Shown piece after piece: positions 10,633 to 19,763 of a DNA stretch of 64,000 nt. This DNA is from an uncultured Verrucomicrobiae bacterium. Its GTDB lineage: Bacteria; Verrucomicrobiota; Verrucomicrobiia; Limisphaerales; AAA164-E04. Location: contig CALSPN010000043.1 in assembly GCA_943788245.1 (NCBI GenBank), positions 1 through 64,000 of the forward strand, read 5' to 3'. Under the pieces are notes generated by a model. The model had not been told where the DNA came from. It made no database searches and worked only from the letters and a program-made list of their open reading frames with translations. Positions within the stretch are counted from its first letter, which is position 1; each line of letters starts with the position of its first letter. The position numbers were made by a program, and so were the translations under genes.

Positions 10633-10933
10633 TCCTAGTAATAGAAAAGCATCGACCAACAATGTCAATCTCTGACAAGTCAAGAATGGCGTAGAAACTT
10701 GAAAAGCCCTTAAAATTATGACCTTTTTTCATCTTTGTGAGAAAAACTTGAAAGAAAGAGGTTGTACCTTGGCTGTGATCACAATAGGATTTCGCGTGGG
10801 TCTTGTGTATTGGCACCTTAAATGCAGGATTAAGGTGAAATATCAAAAGTCCTGGTCCGTTCCTGGAGAAAATGATGGATGCCTCCGATCTTCGTCATCA
10901 TCTCCAGATAACCAAAACTTAAAATCGAAACCT

Positions 10934-12271
10934 TCAACCTTTCAATGCTTCAGCCATCGCAGTATCCAGGTAATCAGCGATGTGCATGACCTTCACGTGA
11001 TCACGGCCAGCTTTCTTGAGTCCTGCTTGTATCTGAAGAATGCATCCAGGATTAGTTGTAACCACAATTGCAGCATGAGTACGCTCAATGTGATTTATTT
11101 TACGCTTCTGTAGCCTGGCTGCCATTTCCGGTTCAGTCAGATTGTAACTTCCTGCACTACCGCAGCAAATCTCAGATTCGGACAACTCCACATAATGATC
11201 ACCCGCTACGGCCTTGACCAGATCACGCGGTTGTTGAGTGATCCCTTGAGCGTGAGCCAGGTGACATGCATCATGAAAAGTAGTGGATGTCTGAAAGAGA
11301 CTTGATGGATCTCCGTTCCCACTGGATGAGGCATCGTGACGCTTTGTAATGAAGGCCTGCTCGAAGGCATTCCAGCCGACTATATCCATCCACTCCGAAA
11401 AATCTTTTACTTTGCTGACAAATTCAACTGTTTTGGGTGTGAGTTCCGAATCCTCCTCCAGAAGATGTCCATATTCCTTGAGCGTCGAACCACATCCCGC
11501 GGCGTTGATCAGGATCGTATCACAATGGGCGCGATCAAAAACCTCAATATTCCTCCGAGCAACATCACGCGCCTTGTCCAATTGACCACTGTGAGCATAA
11601 AGCGCCCCACAGCAAACCTGCCCATCCGGAACGACGACATCGTATCCCATTTGATTCAAGATGCGAATGGTTGCTTGGTGTGTACCACCAAAAAGCACGG
11701 GCATGACACAACCTTTGATCAATCCAACACGACCTTTTGACGGTTGCCGCTTGGAGGGTGAAAAGGCGGGCACTCTATCTGCTTCCAATCGATCGGGAGC
11801 CAGTTCAAGAGCATCTTTGAGAAAAGCAGGAAGCAAATGGGTCAATTCCATACGCTTCATCAAGACTGCAGGCATCATGGCGAGCCTGAATCGACCGGGA
11901 AAAGGAAACACCTTCTCAATGAAAACCCTGCGGAGCAGACGCTGAAACCATGGGCGTGTCATGTGATGCTCCATGTAGTCGCGCGTGTGTTCCAGTAATG
12001 AACCATACTGAACTCCACTGGGACATGCTGTTTCACAGGCGCGACAGCCGAGACATCGATCAATGTGTTCCACCGGAGACACGGAGGCGTCCAGGGATAG
12101 TCTTCCCTGCTGGATGGCTCGCATCAAGTAAACCCGCCCACGAGGAGAATCGTTTTCATTGCCGGTCTCCAGATAGGTGGGACAAGAGGCAAGACAAAGC
12201 CCACAATGAACACAGGCCAAGGCTTTATCTTCGTCAAGAAAGGGATCTAATGCAGTCAATGAAGTGGACAT
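10934..12271 (-). CDS. glcF: Glycolate oxidase iron-sulfur subunit
   Basis: GlcF passes electrons from the flavin subunits GlcD/GlcE during glycolate oxidation to glyoxylate at the membrane. The 445-residue protein carries two 4Fe-4S ferredoxin motifs near the N-terminus (CVHCGLCLASCP and CLGCRACETACP), then two cysteine-rich CCG domains (ending CCGALYAHSGQ and CCGSAGSYNL). Length and order match the family. It starts 6 nt after the glcE stop, so the two are co-transcribed. No glcD gene is seen in the window, so the catalytic flavoprotein must be encoded elsewhere, or this pair serves another 2-hydroxyacid oxidase. Confidence 0.92.
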   Translation of the reverse strand: MSTSLTALDPFLDEDKALACVHCGLCLASCPTYLETGNENDSPRGRVYLMRAIQQGRLSLDASVSPVEHIDRCLGCRACETACPSGVQYGSLLEHTRDYMEHHMTRPWFQRLLRRVFIEKVFPFPGRFRLAMMPAVLMKRMELTHLLPAFLKDALELAPDRLEADRVPAFSPSKRQPSKGRVGLIKGCVMPVLFGGTHQATIRILNQMGYDVVVPDGQVCCGALYAHSGQLDKARDVARRNIEVFDRAHCDTILINAAGCGSTLKEYGHLLEEDSELTPKTVEFVSKVKDFSEWMDIVGWNAFEQAFITKRHDASSSGNGDPSSLFQTSTTFHDACHLAHAQGITQQPRDLVKAVAGDHYVELSESEICCGSAGSYNLTEPEMAARLQKRKINHIERTHAAIVVTTNPGCILQIQAGLKKAGRDHVKVMHIADYLDTAMAEALKG

Positions 12272-12277
12272 GATTGA

Positions 12278-13270
12278 TCAAGGGAGATCCGGTAAAATGC
12301 CATGTGGATCGAATTGTTGTTTCATACGCATCTCCAGAGATCGCGGTCTCGCACTCGGTTCAGTGATACGATGTCCTGAATGATACAAAGTCCCCTGCCC
12401 CAATCGTGCCACAAAAGGCGTTCCGGAGGGTAATCGCTCAATGAGCGCTGGCAACCGACTCCGCCGAACCGACTCAATGGTTCCCTCGCGCCACGAACGA
12501 TCCGCCCAGAATTGTCGATTGTAATCCAACTCAGGAAGGCCAGCCTCCGCACCATTTCTCTCCCAGGTATTGTACGTTTCAAAACTCAATCCTGCACCCA
12601 GAGCAGCCGCTGAGGATTCCTCAACTGCTTGACGATTCCCATTGAACCCAACAAGCAGTGTTCCTACTCCACTTTGACCCTCAGCACGATAAAGATCCAT
12701 GATCGCTGGTAAGGCATTTCCATGCATCGCCTGAAGCTGTTTCAGTGCTGATGTTAATTCCTCGACGTTCGGAATGCGGCAGCAGCAAATCACTTCTTTT
12801 TCGGGAAGAGGAAGTAATTTGAAAGTCACTGAGGTCATGACCCCCAAGCTGCCATGGGCTCCAATGAATAATTTGCATAAATCAAATCCGGCCACGTTTT
12901 TTACAACCTGACCGCCTGATTTAATGAGCTCGCCATTGGCGCGAACCAATTCCATTCCAATGACATGATCCCGCAGTGTTCCAGAAGCACACCGACGGGG
13001 GCCCGATGGATTATCATCAATCAATCCCCGCATCGTCCAATTTTCAGCGAAGGGAGGGTCCAGGGGCAACCATTGGCCGGCATCAGCAAGGTGAGATTGC
13101 AGATCCATGAGATTCATTGCCGCCTGCACTGTCACGGTCATATCCTCTGGCGAATATTTAAGAATACGGTTCAAGCTCCCGAGATCAATGGATGCGACCG
13201 GACTTCGATCTGCATTGGCCTGAGCCATGGCCCTGGCAAGGCCGTCACTGTCTTGAACTTGAATATTCAT
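12278..13270 (-). CDS. glcE: Glycolate oxidase FAD-binding subunit, unusual N-terminus
   Basis: The 330-residue protein is the GlcE-type flavoprotein (FAD_binding_4/PCMH fold). Conserved segments include LNRIL.Y.PEDMTVTVQA, SGPRRCASGTLRDHVIGMELV, and GGQVVKNVAGFDLCKLFIGAHGSLG, which binds FAD. The N-terminus is odd. Relatives have a Gly-rich pyrophosphate loop (GGGT..) between the first helix and the 'IDL..LNRI' strand, but here ADRSPV runs straight into ASIDLGSLNRI. The frame upstream gives no obvious replacement. Either this subunit has lost part of the FAD site or it contributes only structurally. It sits 37 bp after the DedA gene and 6 bp before glcF. Confidence 0.88.
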   Translation of the reverse strand: MNIQVQDSDGLARAMAQANADRSPVASIDLGSLNRILKYSPEDMTVTVQAAMNLMDLQSHLADAGQWLPLDPPFAENWTMRGLIDDNPSGPRRCASGTLRDHVIGMELVRANGELIKSGGQVVKNVAGFDLCKLFIGAHGSLGVMTSVTFKLLPLPEKEVICCCRIPNVEELTSALKQLQAMHGNALPAIMDLYRAEGQSGVGTLLVGFNGNRQAVEESSAAALGAGLSFETYNTWERNGAEAGLPELDYNRQFWADRSWREGTIESVRRSRLPALIERLPSGTPFVARLGQGTLYHSGHRITEPSARPRSLEMRMKQQFDPHGILPDLP

Positions 13271-13307
13271 CTTGCCTTGTGTGAATCTAAATTACCGCTG
13301 GATGGGC

Positions 13308-13943
13308 CTATTTCAAGTACTTCAAAAGTGCAAAACCTCCAATGAGGAGGATCATGAAGCCCCAGGCACACCAATTAAAATACTTTTCGATGAAACTCTT
13401 GATCCGCGGGCCGAAGGCATACATCAATGCAGCTACCGCAAAAAACCTGAGTGACCTGCCTATGCAGGAAGCCAGCATGAATTCGGCAAAAGAAAACTTG
13501 AAGACACCTGACGAAATAGTGAAAACCTTGTAGGGAATAGGCGTCACTGCGGCTAACAAATTCCCCCAGAAACCATAGGTATCATACCAAAGCTTGATTT
13601 TATCCATCACGGCTTCGCCATGGTATGCCTTCACAATAGGCTCGCCTATGGTCTCAAAACCAAAAGCACCAATACCATAACCCAAGGCGCCTCCCAGCAA
13701 TGAACCCACGGTGCATATAGCCGCAAAACGGAAGGATCTGGTAACCGCACCTACACAAAGGGCAATGAGCAATACATCAGGTGGAATGGGGAAAAACGAG
13801 GACTCGGCGAAGGCGATTAAAAACAAGGCCCAGGTTCCCTGTGGTTTTTCAGCCCAGGAAATTGTCCAATCATACAATTGACGTAACCATCGGGTCGGAG
13901 CAAATCCCGATGGATCCTTTTTTGTATTGTGTTCTTTATCCAT
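13308..13943 (-). CDS. DedA/YqaA-family membrane protein
   Basis: This is a polytopic inner-membrane protein of the DedA/VTT (SNARE-associated) superfamily, closest in layout to YqaA. The characteristic FAESSFFPIPPDVLL motif (re-entrant helix with the acidic residue) is followed by GSLLGGALGYGIG, the second re-entrant region TPIPYKVFTISSGVF, and a basic R-x-x-R segment (GRSLRFFAVAALMYAFGP). DedA-superfamily members act in envelope lipid homeostasis, and some are undecaprenyl-phosphate or phospholipid translocases; the substrate here is unknown. I take the start at 13943 (MDKEHNTKK) because upstream residues are not conserved-looking. It lies between the isomerase-like gene and glcE on the same strand. 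Confidence 0.88.
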   Translation of the reverse strand: MDKEHNTKKDPSGFAPTRWLRQLYDWTISWAEKPQGTWALFLIAFAESSFFPIPPDVLLIALCVGAVTRSFRFAAICTVGSLLGGALGYGIGAFGFETIGEPIVKAYHGEAVMDKIKLWYDTYGFWGNLLAAVTPIPYKVFTISSGVFKFSFAEFMLASCIGRSLRFFAVAALMYAFGPRIKSFIEKYFNWCAWGFMILLIGGFALLKYLK

Positions 13944-14002
13944 GGTAAGAGCGAGGAGTCGATGCAAATCTGAGGTTTCCGTCAAGCATACCAAACGGTA
14001 AA

Positions 14003-15631
14003 TCAACCAAGATCGACCTCCCCGCACAAGTGAGTTTCAATTCCAAGCGCCTGCACTGCAGCTGCTTTGATCCTGCATCCTCGATGGGCTTGTTTTCGAC
14101 TGGGAGCATAGACCACCTGAATGTGATTTGACTGATGACGCGCCATCATTTGATCTCGAGAGATTCCTTTAAGCACTGCATGCATGATTGGCCATTGAGG
14201 TGTTGTTTCCTGCCAGCGTCTTTCTGTTTCGGCTTGCGGCAATTTAACGATTTCCGCAACGCCCATGTCACATTGAAGTTTACCATCCATGACAAAAACG
14301 CGACTCCATACAATCCATCCGGGTTTAGAAATTCCCTTGACCGTTCCCCCCCCCCAACTTGAAGTACATGGCGGGTTGACGCTCACTGGTGGTTCCTTTG
14401 TATCCACCAATGAAATGAGCTGGAGGAGCTGCGCCACTGATCAAAAAGACCCAGACATAATCATTGATCCCCTTCCCTTTATACTGTGCACCCCAGCGCA
14501 GATCGTGAAGTGTGGTTTCGGGGGACCAACCTAAGTGGGACCAGAGCCGGTGCGTCACAAGCGCATCCAGACCGGCACATTCATCCACCTCATTGAAATG
14601 TGGGAGTGCGGTGTTTGGTACAATTCACAGCCTGTTTCCGGATCTATCACCGGAGGCCGGTCCGAGTTATTGAGGAGACCTTCCACCAGATCACTGGCAG
14701 GCAGGAGGTCTTTCAATCCTTGCTGATACTGAATACCAATCGTGTCACATCCGAAATCATGGGCAATGCCAAGTGCGGCAACATACATCTTGCATTGAAG
14801 CAGAACCTGAGATTCGGTGAGGTCGGTTTTCTCATTCGTTCCCAGTTGAAACTTCATGCCCTTTTTCTTGAGCCATGCGTAGACCGACTGCGCCGTTTCA
14901 TCTGACACTTCCATGGTTGCAGCATAGAGGGCAGATTGACTCAAGCGCTCCTTGAACACGCCAACAGAGTTCAATAATTCATCAGGGATGATGGCATTAT
15001 GCATTCCCATGCAACCTTCATCAAATACCCCCATGATCGCCTTACGGGCTTTCAAAGTCAGCGCGACCTCTCGACCTATACTGACATCCTCGGCAGGCAA
15101 TTTCAGCAAATTCAGCGAACGAACATGGCTTTGATCATGATCAATTGTGCCCTCATTCAGCCATTGACGCAGCCCGCCCAGGAAAAATGAATCGGTGAAG
15201 GCTTCGCTCCATAAAGTGCTGAAGTTGACTCCCATTTTCGTCAAAGAACCATTCAAGTTGAGCATTCCAACCAGACCTGGCCATGTCCCGCTCCAGTTGG
15301 CAACGGTAAGGATCGGCCCTTGGTGGGTGTAAAGCCCGGGCAGGATATGCTGGCTGTATTGCCAAACTGATTCTGCCACAATCAATGGCACCTTGGGGTC
15401 CATCTGACGAAACACCTCCATACCCATTTTTTGAGAGTCGATAAATCCGTGTTTCTTGGTCGGATCGTAAAAGTGCCCACGCTGTACGTCCCACCCTTCA
15501 CGACGCAGAGCACGTATCAAGGTTTTTTCCATTTGCTTTTGAGCCTTCCAACATTTCTGGTTGGCAGACAATCTCAGATCGCCATTGGCAATGAGATAAA
15601 CGGAGCGTGATTGAGATGTTGGTTTTGTCAT
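14003..15631 (-). pseudogene. L-fucose/L-arabinose isomerase-like protein, two frameshifts
   Basis: The protein resembles the fucose/arabinose isomerase family, which interconverts aldoses and ketoses with a divalent metal. Recognisable segments are FYDPTKKHGF, VFDEGCMGMHNAIIPDELL, HDFGCDTIGIQYQQGL, NEVDECAGLDALVTHRLW and the C-terminal FKLGGGTVKG. It is split over three frames. A first break at about 14595-14612 is best explained by one missing base, probably in the GGG at 14602-14604. A second lies in the C10 tract at 14346-14355, where nine bases restore the frame. Repaired length is about 543 residues, normal for the family. The substrate is unknown. It precedes the dedA-glcE-glcF genes on the same strand. 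Confidence 0.85.
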
Positions 15632-15699
15632 GATCATTGATGAACTTTGATGAGTTTAGTCCCATCAACGAGAGAGACACAAGCCCGCTTTGAGGCCTG

Positions 15700-16399
15700 C
15701 TAGAGGCTGAATAAATCTTGTTGCTGGGGTGGAGGCGCAATGGGCTGAATGCAAGCAGGGTCATCGTTTACTGCGCTATTGACTCGGTCGGAGACTGGAT
15801 GAACTTTCATTGCCTCCGCAGGATAAGGCGCAAGAAAGGGATGAACGGAGGCAGGCATTTGAACTTTTTGATCAAGCCAGGTTTCCCAGGCTTCAGGGGG
15901 GCATATGACTGGCATGCGATCGTGAATGTCACCTACAAGTGAATTTGCAAGCGTGGTAAGAATCGTAAACGTTTCAAGCACCGCTCCGTCAGGTCGATTC
16001 CAATGATCCCATAATCCGGCCACGGCAAAAGTGGCTTCATCCTTCATTAAAAAACCGCCAGGGTTGCTTTTTACGTCCGGATTTCTCCCATTCAAAAAAA
16101 CTATTCATTAAAACCAGACAACGTCTGTATCTCAGAGGGGCCCGAAAACTGGCCGTACTTTCTGCTTTTTCGGATCGAGCATTGATCGTTTTGAAACCCA
16201 TGGAAGGATCCTTGGCCCAAAACGGAATCAATCCCCACTGAAGCTTGTCCAATGCCGGCCGTTCTCCTTCCAAGGCGCGGATGATCACAGCTTGTTGCCC
16301 TGGAGCCATGTTGTAACGCGGTTTGGATGGAATGGATTCAATACCCAGCCGAGTCGTCACATGGTTGGGATTGCCTGTATAGCTGTAGCGTCCACACAT
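15700..16399 (-). pseudogene. SRAP-domain (YedK/HMCES) abasic-site protein, frameshifted
   Basis: SRAP proteins cross-link to abasic sites in single-stranded DNA through the Cys that follows the initiator Met. The N-terminus MCGRYSYTG supplies that Cys2. Other family marks are PRYNMAPGQ (the Asn that shapes the active site), WGLIPFWAKDP, INARSEKAES, FFEWEKSG (catalytic Glu) and, after the break, AGLWDHW and HDRMPVI (catalytic His). The frame is lost at QPWRFF, where six A residues on the plus strand (16049-16054) adjoin TT; one base fewer restores the frame into MKDEATFAVAGLWD. Repaired length is about 233 residues, typical. A homopolymer sequencing error is the simplest cause. Confidence 0.92.
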
Positions 16400-16557
16400 A
16401 GGTAAATGATGCTCCGATGAAAGCTTAATCTTTTTCAGTCAATTGAAAAGTCACTTTTCTGAATCCTCGGGAAGAAACACGTTCCCTGAGGAAGGTCGAC
16501 GTTAAAAGAGAAATTCAAGGTTGCCATGAAGCCATGCAACAATGATACCTTGGTCTC

Positions 16558-16818
16558 ATGACAAAGATTGAATCAGACATTTTGCAAAACCTCACTGGTC
16601 TGGAGGAGGCAGTGAATCAGCTGGCTACAAAGCAGGAGAAGCCAGATCTGGCTTCCATCTTTGAGAAGATTGATCAGTTAACGGCCAGTTTACCCAGGGA
16701 TACCGATCCTTCATTGCTTCACTATCTACACAAAAAAAGCTACCAGAAGGCTCGCTTGTTCCTGTTGGGCCGTGAATCGGAAAATGCAAAGGGCAATTGT
16801 CACGGCCACCGGAGTTGA
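16558..16818 (+). CDS. Small hypothetical protein upstream of mnmE
   Basis: An 86-residue soluble protein reads from an ATG at 16558 and ends 24 bp before mnmE. It is mostly predicted helix: an amphipathic N-terminal half (ILQNLTGLEEAVNQLAT) is followed by DQLTASLPRDTDPSLLHYLHKKSYQKARLFLLGR, with the heptad-like pattern of a short coiled coil. I do not recognise a family. The tidy spacing to mnmE and the helical pattern favour a real gene, but coding support is modest. Confidence 0.6.
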   Translation: MTKIESDILQNLTGLEEAVNQLATKQEKPDLASIFEKIDQLTASLPRDTDPSLLHYLHKKSYQKARLFLLGRESENAKGNCHGHRS

Positions 16819-16842
16819 CCAAAAAATCGCTCATACTTCGAA

Positions 16843-18231
16843 ATGGACAGAAAACTGCAGTCACTGGAAGACACCATTGCCGCCATCGCAACCCCAGCAG
16901 GCGAAGCCGGCCTGGCGGTACTACGTATTTCAGGTCAAAAAGCCTTTAAGACTGTAGACAAGTGTTTTAACCCCATTGGCAAATCATCATGCAAACCAAG
17001 TAATGCGGCTTCCCACACGATCCAATATGGCCATGTCGTCCACGGCGATCGAGTGATAGATGAGGTGATGGTGAGCGTGTTTCGGGCCCCGCGAACCTTC
17101 ACTCGAGAAGACGTGGTCGAAATCTCTACTCATGGTGGAACATTGCCAGCCAAACTCGTCCTCGACGCATTGCTTCACCAGGGAGCTCGCCTTGCCGAAC
17201 CTGGTGAATTCACGATGCGGGCTTTTCTGAATGGCCGCATTGACCTGACTCAAGCCGAGGCGGTGGCAGATGTGATTCATTCCCGCACTGAACTAGCGCT
17301 TAATGCAGCAAATGAACAACTGGCGGGAAAGTTAAGCTCCAGGATAAGAGAACTCCGCACTCAGTTGATGTCAATTTTGGCACATCTGGAAGCTCACATT
17401 GATTTCCCCGACGAAGATATCTCACCCGATACAACAGATCGGATGATTCAACGGATCCAGGAAACGCACCAATTCATGGATACCCTACTCTCAACAGCAG
17501 ACGAGGGCCGGATACTGCGACGAGGCATCAGAGCTGCCATCGTGGGCCGACCCAATGCAGGAAAATCAAGCCTGTTGAATCATCTGCTTGGCCAGGATAG
17601 AGCCATCGTATCCCATCTGGAAGGCACGACAAGGGACACGATTGAGGAAAGTGCCAACATTCGTGGAGTGCCCATTATATTTGTCGATACCGCGGGGTTG
17701 CGTGATGCGGACGACCTTGTGGAACAGGAAGGAATTCGGCGCAGTCGCAAGAGCATTGCGCAAGCTGAACTCGTCCTACACGTCGTCGATGGAACCATCC
17801 CACTCCACCCTGAAGATCTGGCTTTCCTGGATAATGGATCATCCAAAGCATGTCTGCATATTTTAAACAAATCCGACCTGCAAGTTCACGACTCCTACCA
17901 TTCGGAAAAAAAGCATCCATGGATTCCGGTTTCCTGCGCCAACGCAGACGGAGTCGCATCACTCAAGGATGCCATCATCAAACAGGTATGGTCAGGGAAG
18001 ATCAAAGCCGAGATGCTGGAAGTCATGATCAACAGTCGTCACCAGGGAGCTCTTCTACGATCCAAATCATCATTACAGACGGTCATTGAAGGGCTCCAGA
18101 GTCATCTGGAACTGGAGCTGGTCGCAATGGATCTCCGCATTGCAGTCAGCGCTGTGGGCGAAATCGTCGGGGAAACCACGACAGAAGACCTTCTCGATTC
18201 AATTTTCAGTCAATTCTGTCTCGGCAAGTAG
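16843..18231 (+). CDS. mnmE: tRNA modification GTPase MnmE
   Basis: MnmE, with MnmG, installs the carboxymethylaminomethyl group on U34 of certain tRNAs using methylene-THF. The 462-residue protein is complete. The N-terminal folate-binding domain begins DTIAAIATPAGEAGLAVLRISG. The GTPase domain is inserted in the helical domain, with P-loop GRPNAGKSS at residues 235-243, TTRDT, DTAGLRDADD at 282-291 and NKSD. The C-terminus FCLGK (458-462) is the functional equivalent of the FC(I/L)GK tail whose Cys is needed for activity. No mnmG is visible nearby. Confidence 0.98.
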   Translation: MDRKLQSLEDTIAAIATPAGEAGLAVLRISGQKAFKTVDKCFNPIGKSSCKPSNAASHTIQYGHVVHGDRVIDEVMVSVFRAPRTFTREDVVEISTHGGTLPAKLVLDALLHQGARLAEPGEFTMRAFLNGRIDLTQAEAVADVIHSRTELALNAANEQLAGKLSSRIRELRTQLMSILAHLEAHIDFPDEDISPDTTDRMIQRIQETHQFMDTLLSTADEGRILRRGIRAAIVGRPNAGKSSLLNHLLGQDRAIVSHLEGTTRDTIEESANIRGVPIIFVDTAGLRDADDLVEQEGIRRSRKSIAQAELVLHVVDGTIPLHPEDLAFLDNGSSKACLHILNKSDLQVHDSYHSEKKHPWIPVSCANADGVASLKDAIIKQVWSGKIKAEMLEVMINSRHQGALLRSKSSLQTVIEGLQSHLELELVAMDLRIAVSAVGEIVGETTTEDLLDSIFSQFCLGK

Positions 18232-18549
18232 CCTCAAGGACCACACCCACACACCCTGCAGCATTCCAGTTATTGCTGGTTATCGGGTTCAAATTAAATG
18301 TGTATTACCCCGATGCCCTTGGCCAACACGCAGCTTATATCCGGGACGATCCGATCGATGCCCAAGCATGAACAGGTATGCCAACTTGTTTTTGACATGC
18401 GAGTTTCTTGCGGTTTATTTGGACAGAGAAACTGTTGTCATCAGGGTTTAGAACTTATGAGGGAGATTCGGTAAGAATAGCTCTCCCCGGACTTCTGATT
18501 CAACTTGATCAAAGTCGTAACCCCATCCAAGATTCGTCACGAAAATCAC
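18232..18549 (+). other. Intergenic stretch, mnmE to M42 peptidase
   Basis: These 318 bp separate two same-strand genes. I see no credible coding frame, no strong hairpin and no clear sigma-70 promoter. Its length would allow an independent promoter for the peptidase gene. Confidence 0.5.
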
Positions 18550-19620
18550 ATGAAAAAAGAAGCTTTAAAATTCCTGGAAATACTCGTCAACACACCTAGC
18601 CCTTTTGGACATGAAGTGCGTGGCCAACGTGTTTGGCTTGATTATGTCACCCCTTTTGCAGACGAAACCTGGAATGATGCTTACGGCAATACGGTTGCGG
18701 TCATTAACAAGGGAGGTGGGCCTCGTGTCATGCTGGCAGCCCACGCAGATGAGATTGCGTTATCAGTCAACTACATAGACGACAATGGTTTTATCTACGT
18801 ACGTCGATTGGGGGGAGTAGACGCAACCGTATCCAAAGCTCAAAGAGTGGTGATTCACTCCGCCAATGGTCCAGTGACCGGTGTGATCGGCAATGTCGCA
18901 CCGCATTTGTCCAAAATGGATCAATCGGACAAAAAACCCCAGATTCACGATCTCTTTGTGGACATCGGAGTTTCATCCAAAGCAGAGGCGATGAAGTTGG
19001 TAAAGATCGGAAACCCGATCACGGTCAAAAACAACTTTGAACTTCTGAGAAACGATCTAGCCGTCGCACGCGCATTCGACAACCGGGTGGGGACTTTTGC
19101 CGTCGCGGAAGCCCTGAAACTGATTCACAAGGATCGTAAAAAGCTGAAGGCTGAGATTTGTGTGGTGTCTAATGTCATGGAGGAAGGAGGGTGTCTTGGG
19201 GCCCGACAAATCGCATATTCACTTAAACCCGATGTCGCAATTGTCACGGATGTCACCCATGCTACCGACTACCCTACTGTCAACAAGGCCATGCATGGCG
19301 ACGTCCAAATGGGCAAAGGACCAAGCCTGACTCACGGAGGACCCAATCACCCTGTCGTCGTCGAACGATTGGAGCAGGTTGCCAAAAAACTGAAAATCAA
19401 TGTTCAACATGAGGCCGTTTCCAGTACTAGCGGCACAGACACTGACGTGATCTTCTGGACACGAGGGGGGATCCCCAGCGCCCTCATCAGTCTCCCCAAC
19501 CGCTACATGCATTCTCCTGTTGAGATGGTGAATTTAAAAGATCTCGAAAAAATTCCAGCGATCATGGCTGGATTCGCTTTATCGGTTAAAAAAGGAGACT
19601 CCTTTGGTGTCCAGATCTGA
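18550..19620 (+). CDS. M42-family metallo-aminopeptidase
   Basis: This is a cytosolic di-metal aminopeptidase or glucanase-like enzyme of the M42 (TET/YsdC/FrvX) family, forming large oligomers in relatives and degrading peptides. Metal and catalytic segments are visible: AAHADEIALSV (first metal His/Asp), AFDNRVGT (bridging Asp), VMEEGGCLGA (catalytic Glu pair), VTDVTHATD (metal Asp) and the C-terminal PNRYMHSPVE (metal His). The start at 18550 (MKKEALKFLEIL) fits family N-termini; an ATG at 18505 would add 15 unconserved residues. Repaired length is 356 residues, normal. It is followed by the S9 peptidase after 143 bp. Confidence 0.93.
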   Translation: MKKEALKFLEILVNTPSPFGHEVRGQRVWLDYVTPFADETWNDAYGNTVAVINKGGGPRVMLAAHADEIALSVNYIDDNGFIYVRRLGGVDATVSKAQRVVIHSANGPVTGVIGNVAPHLSKMDQSDKKPQIHDLFVDIGVSSKAEAMKLVKIGNPITVKNNFELLRNDLAVARAFDNRVGTFAVAEALKLIHKDRKKLKAEICVVSNVMEEGGCLGARQIAYSLKPDVAIVTDVTHATDYPTVNKAMHGDVQMGKGPSLTHGGPNHPVVVERLEQVAKKLKINVQHEAVSSTSGTDTDVIFWTRGGIPSALISLPNRYMHSPVEMVNLKDLEKIPAIMAGFALSVKKGDSFGVQI

Positions 19621-19763
19621 ATGGGCCAGGGCGTAACGAAAAACCCCTGTCGCTTCAACTCAATGGGTCTTCGTTGTTGATAAAGTTCTTTGAAGCATGT
19701 GCGGCAAAGGTGATTCGCCACGCTTCAAACTATGATTTCAACGAAACCAAACCTGATTGAACA

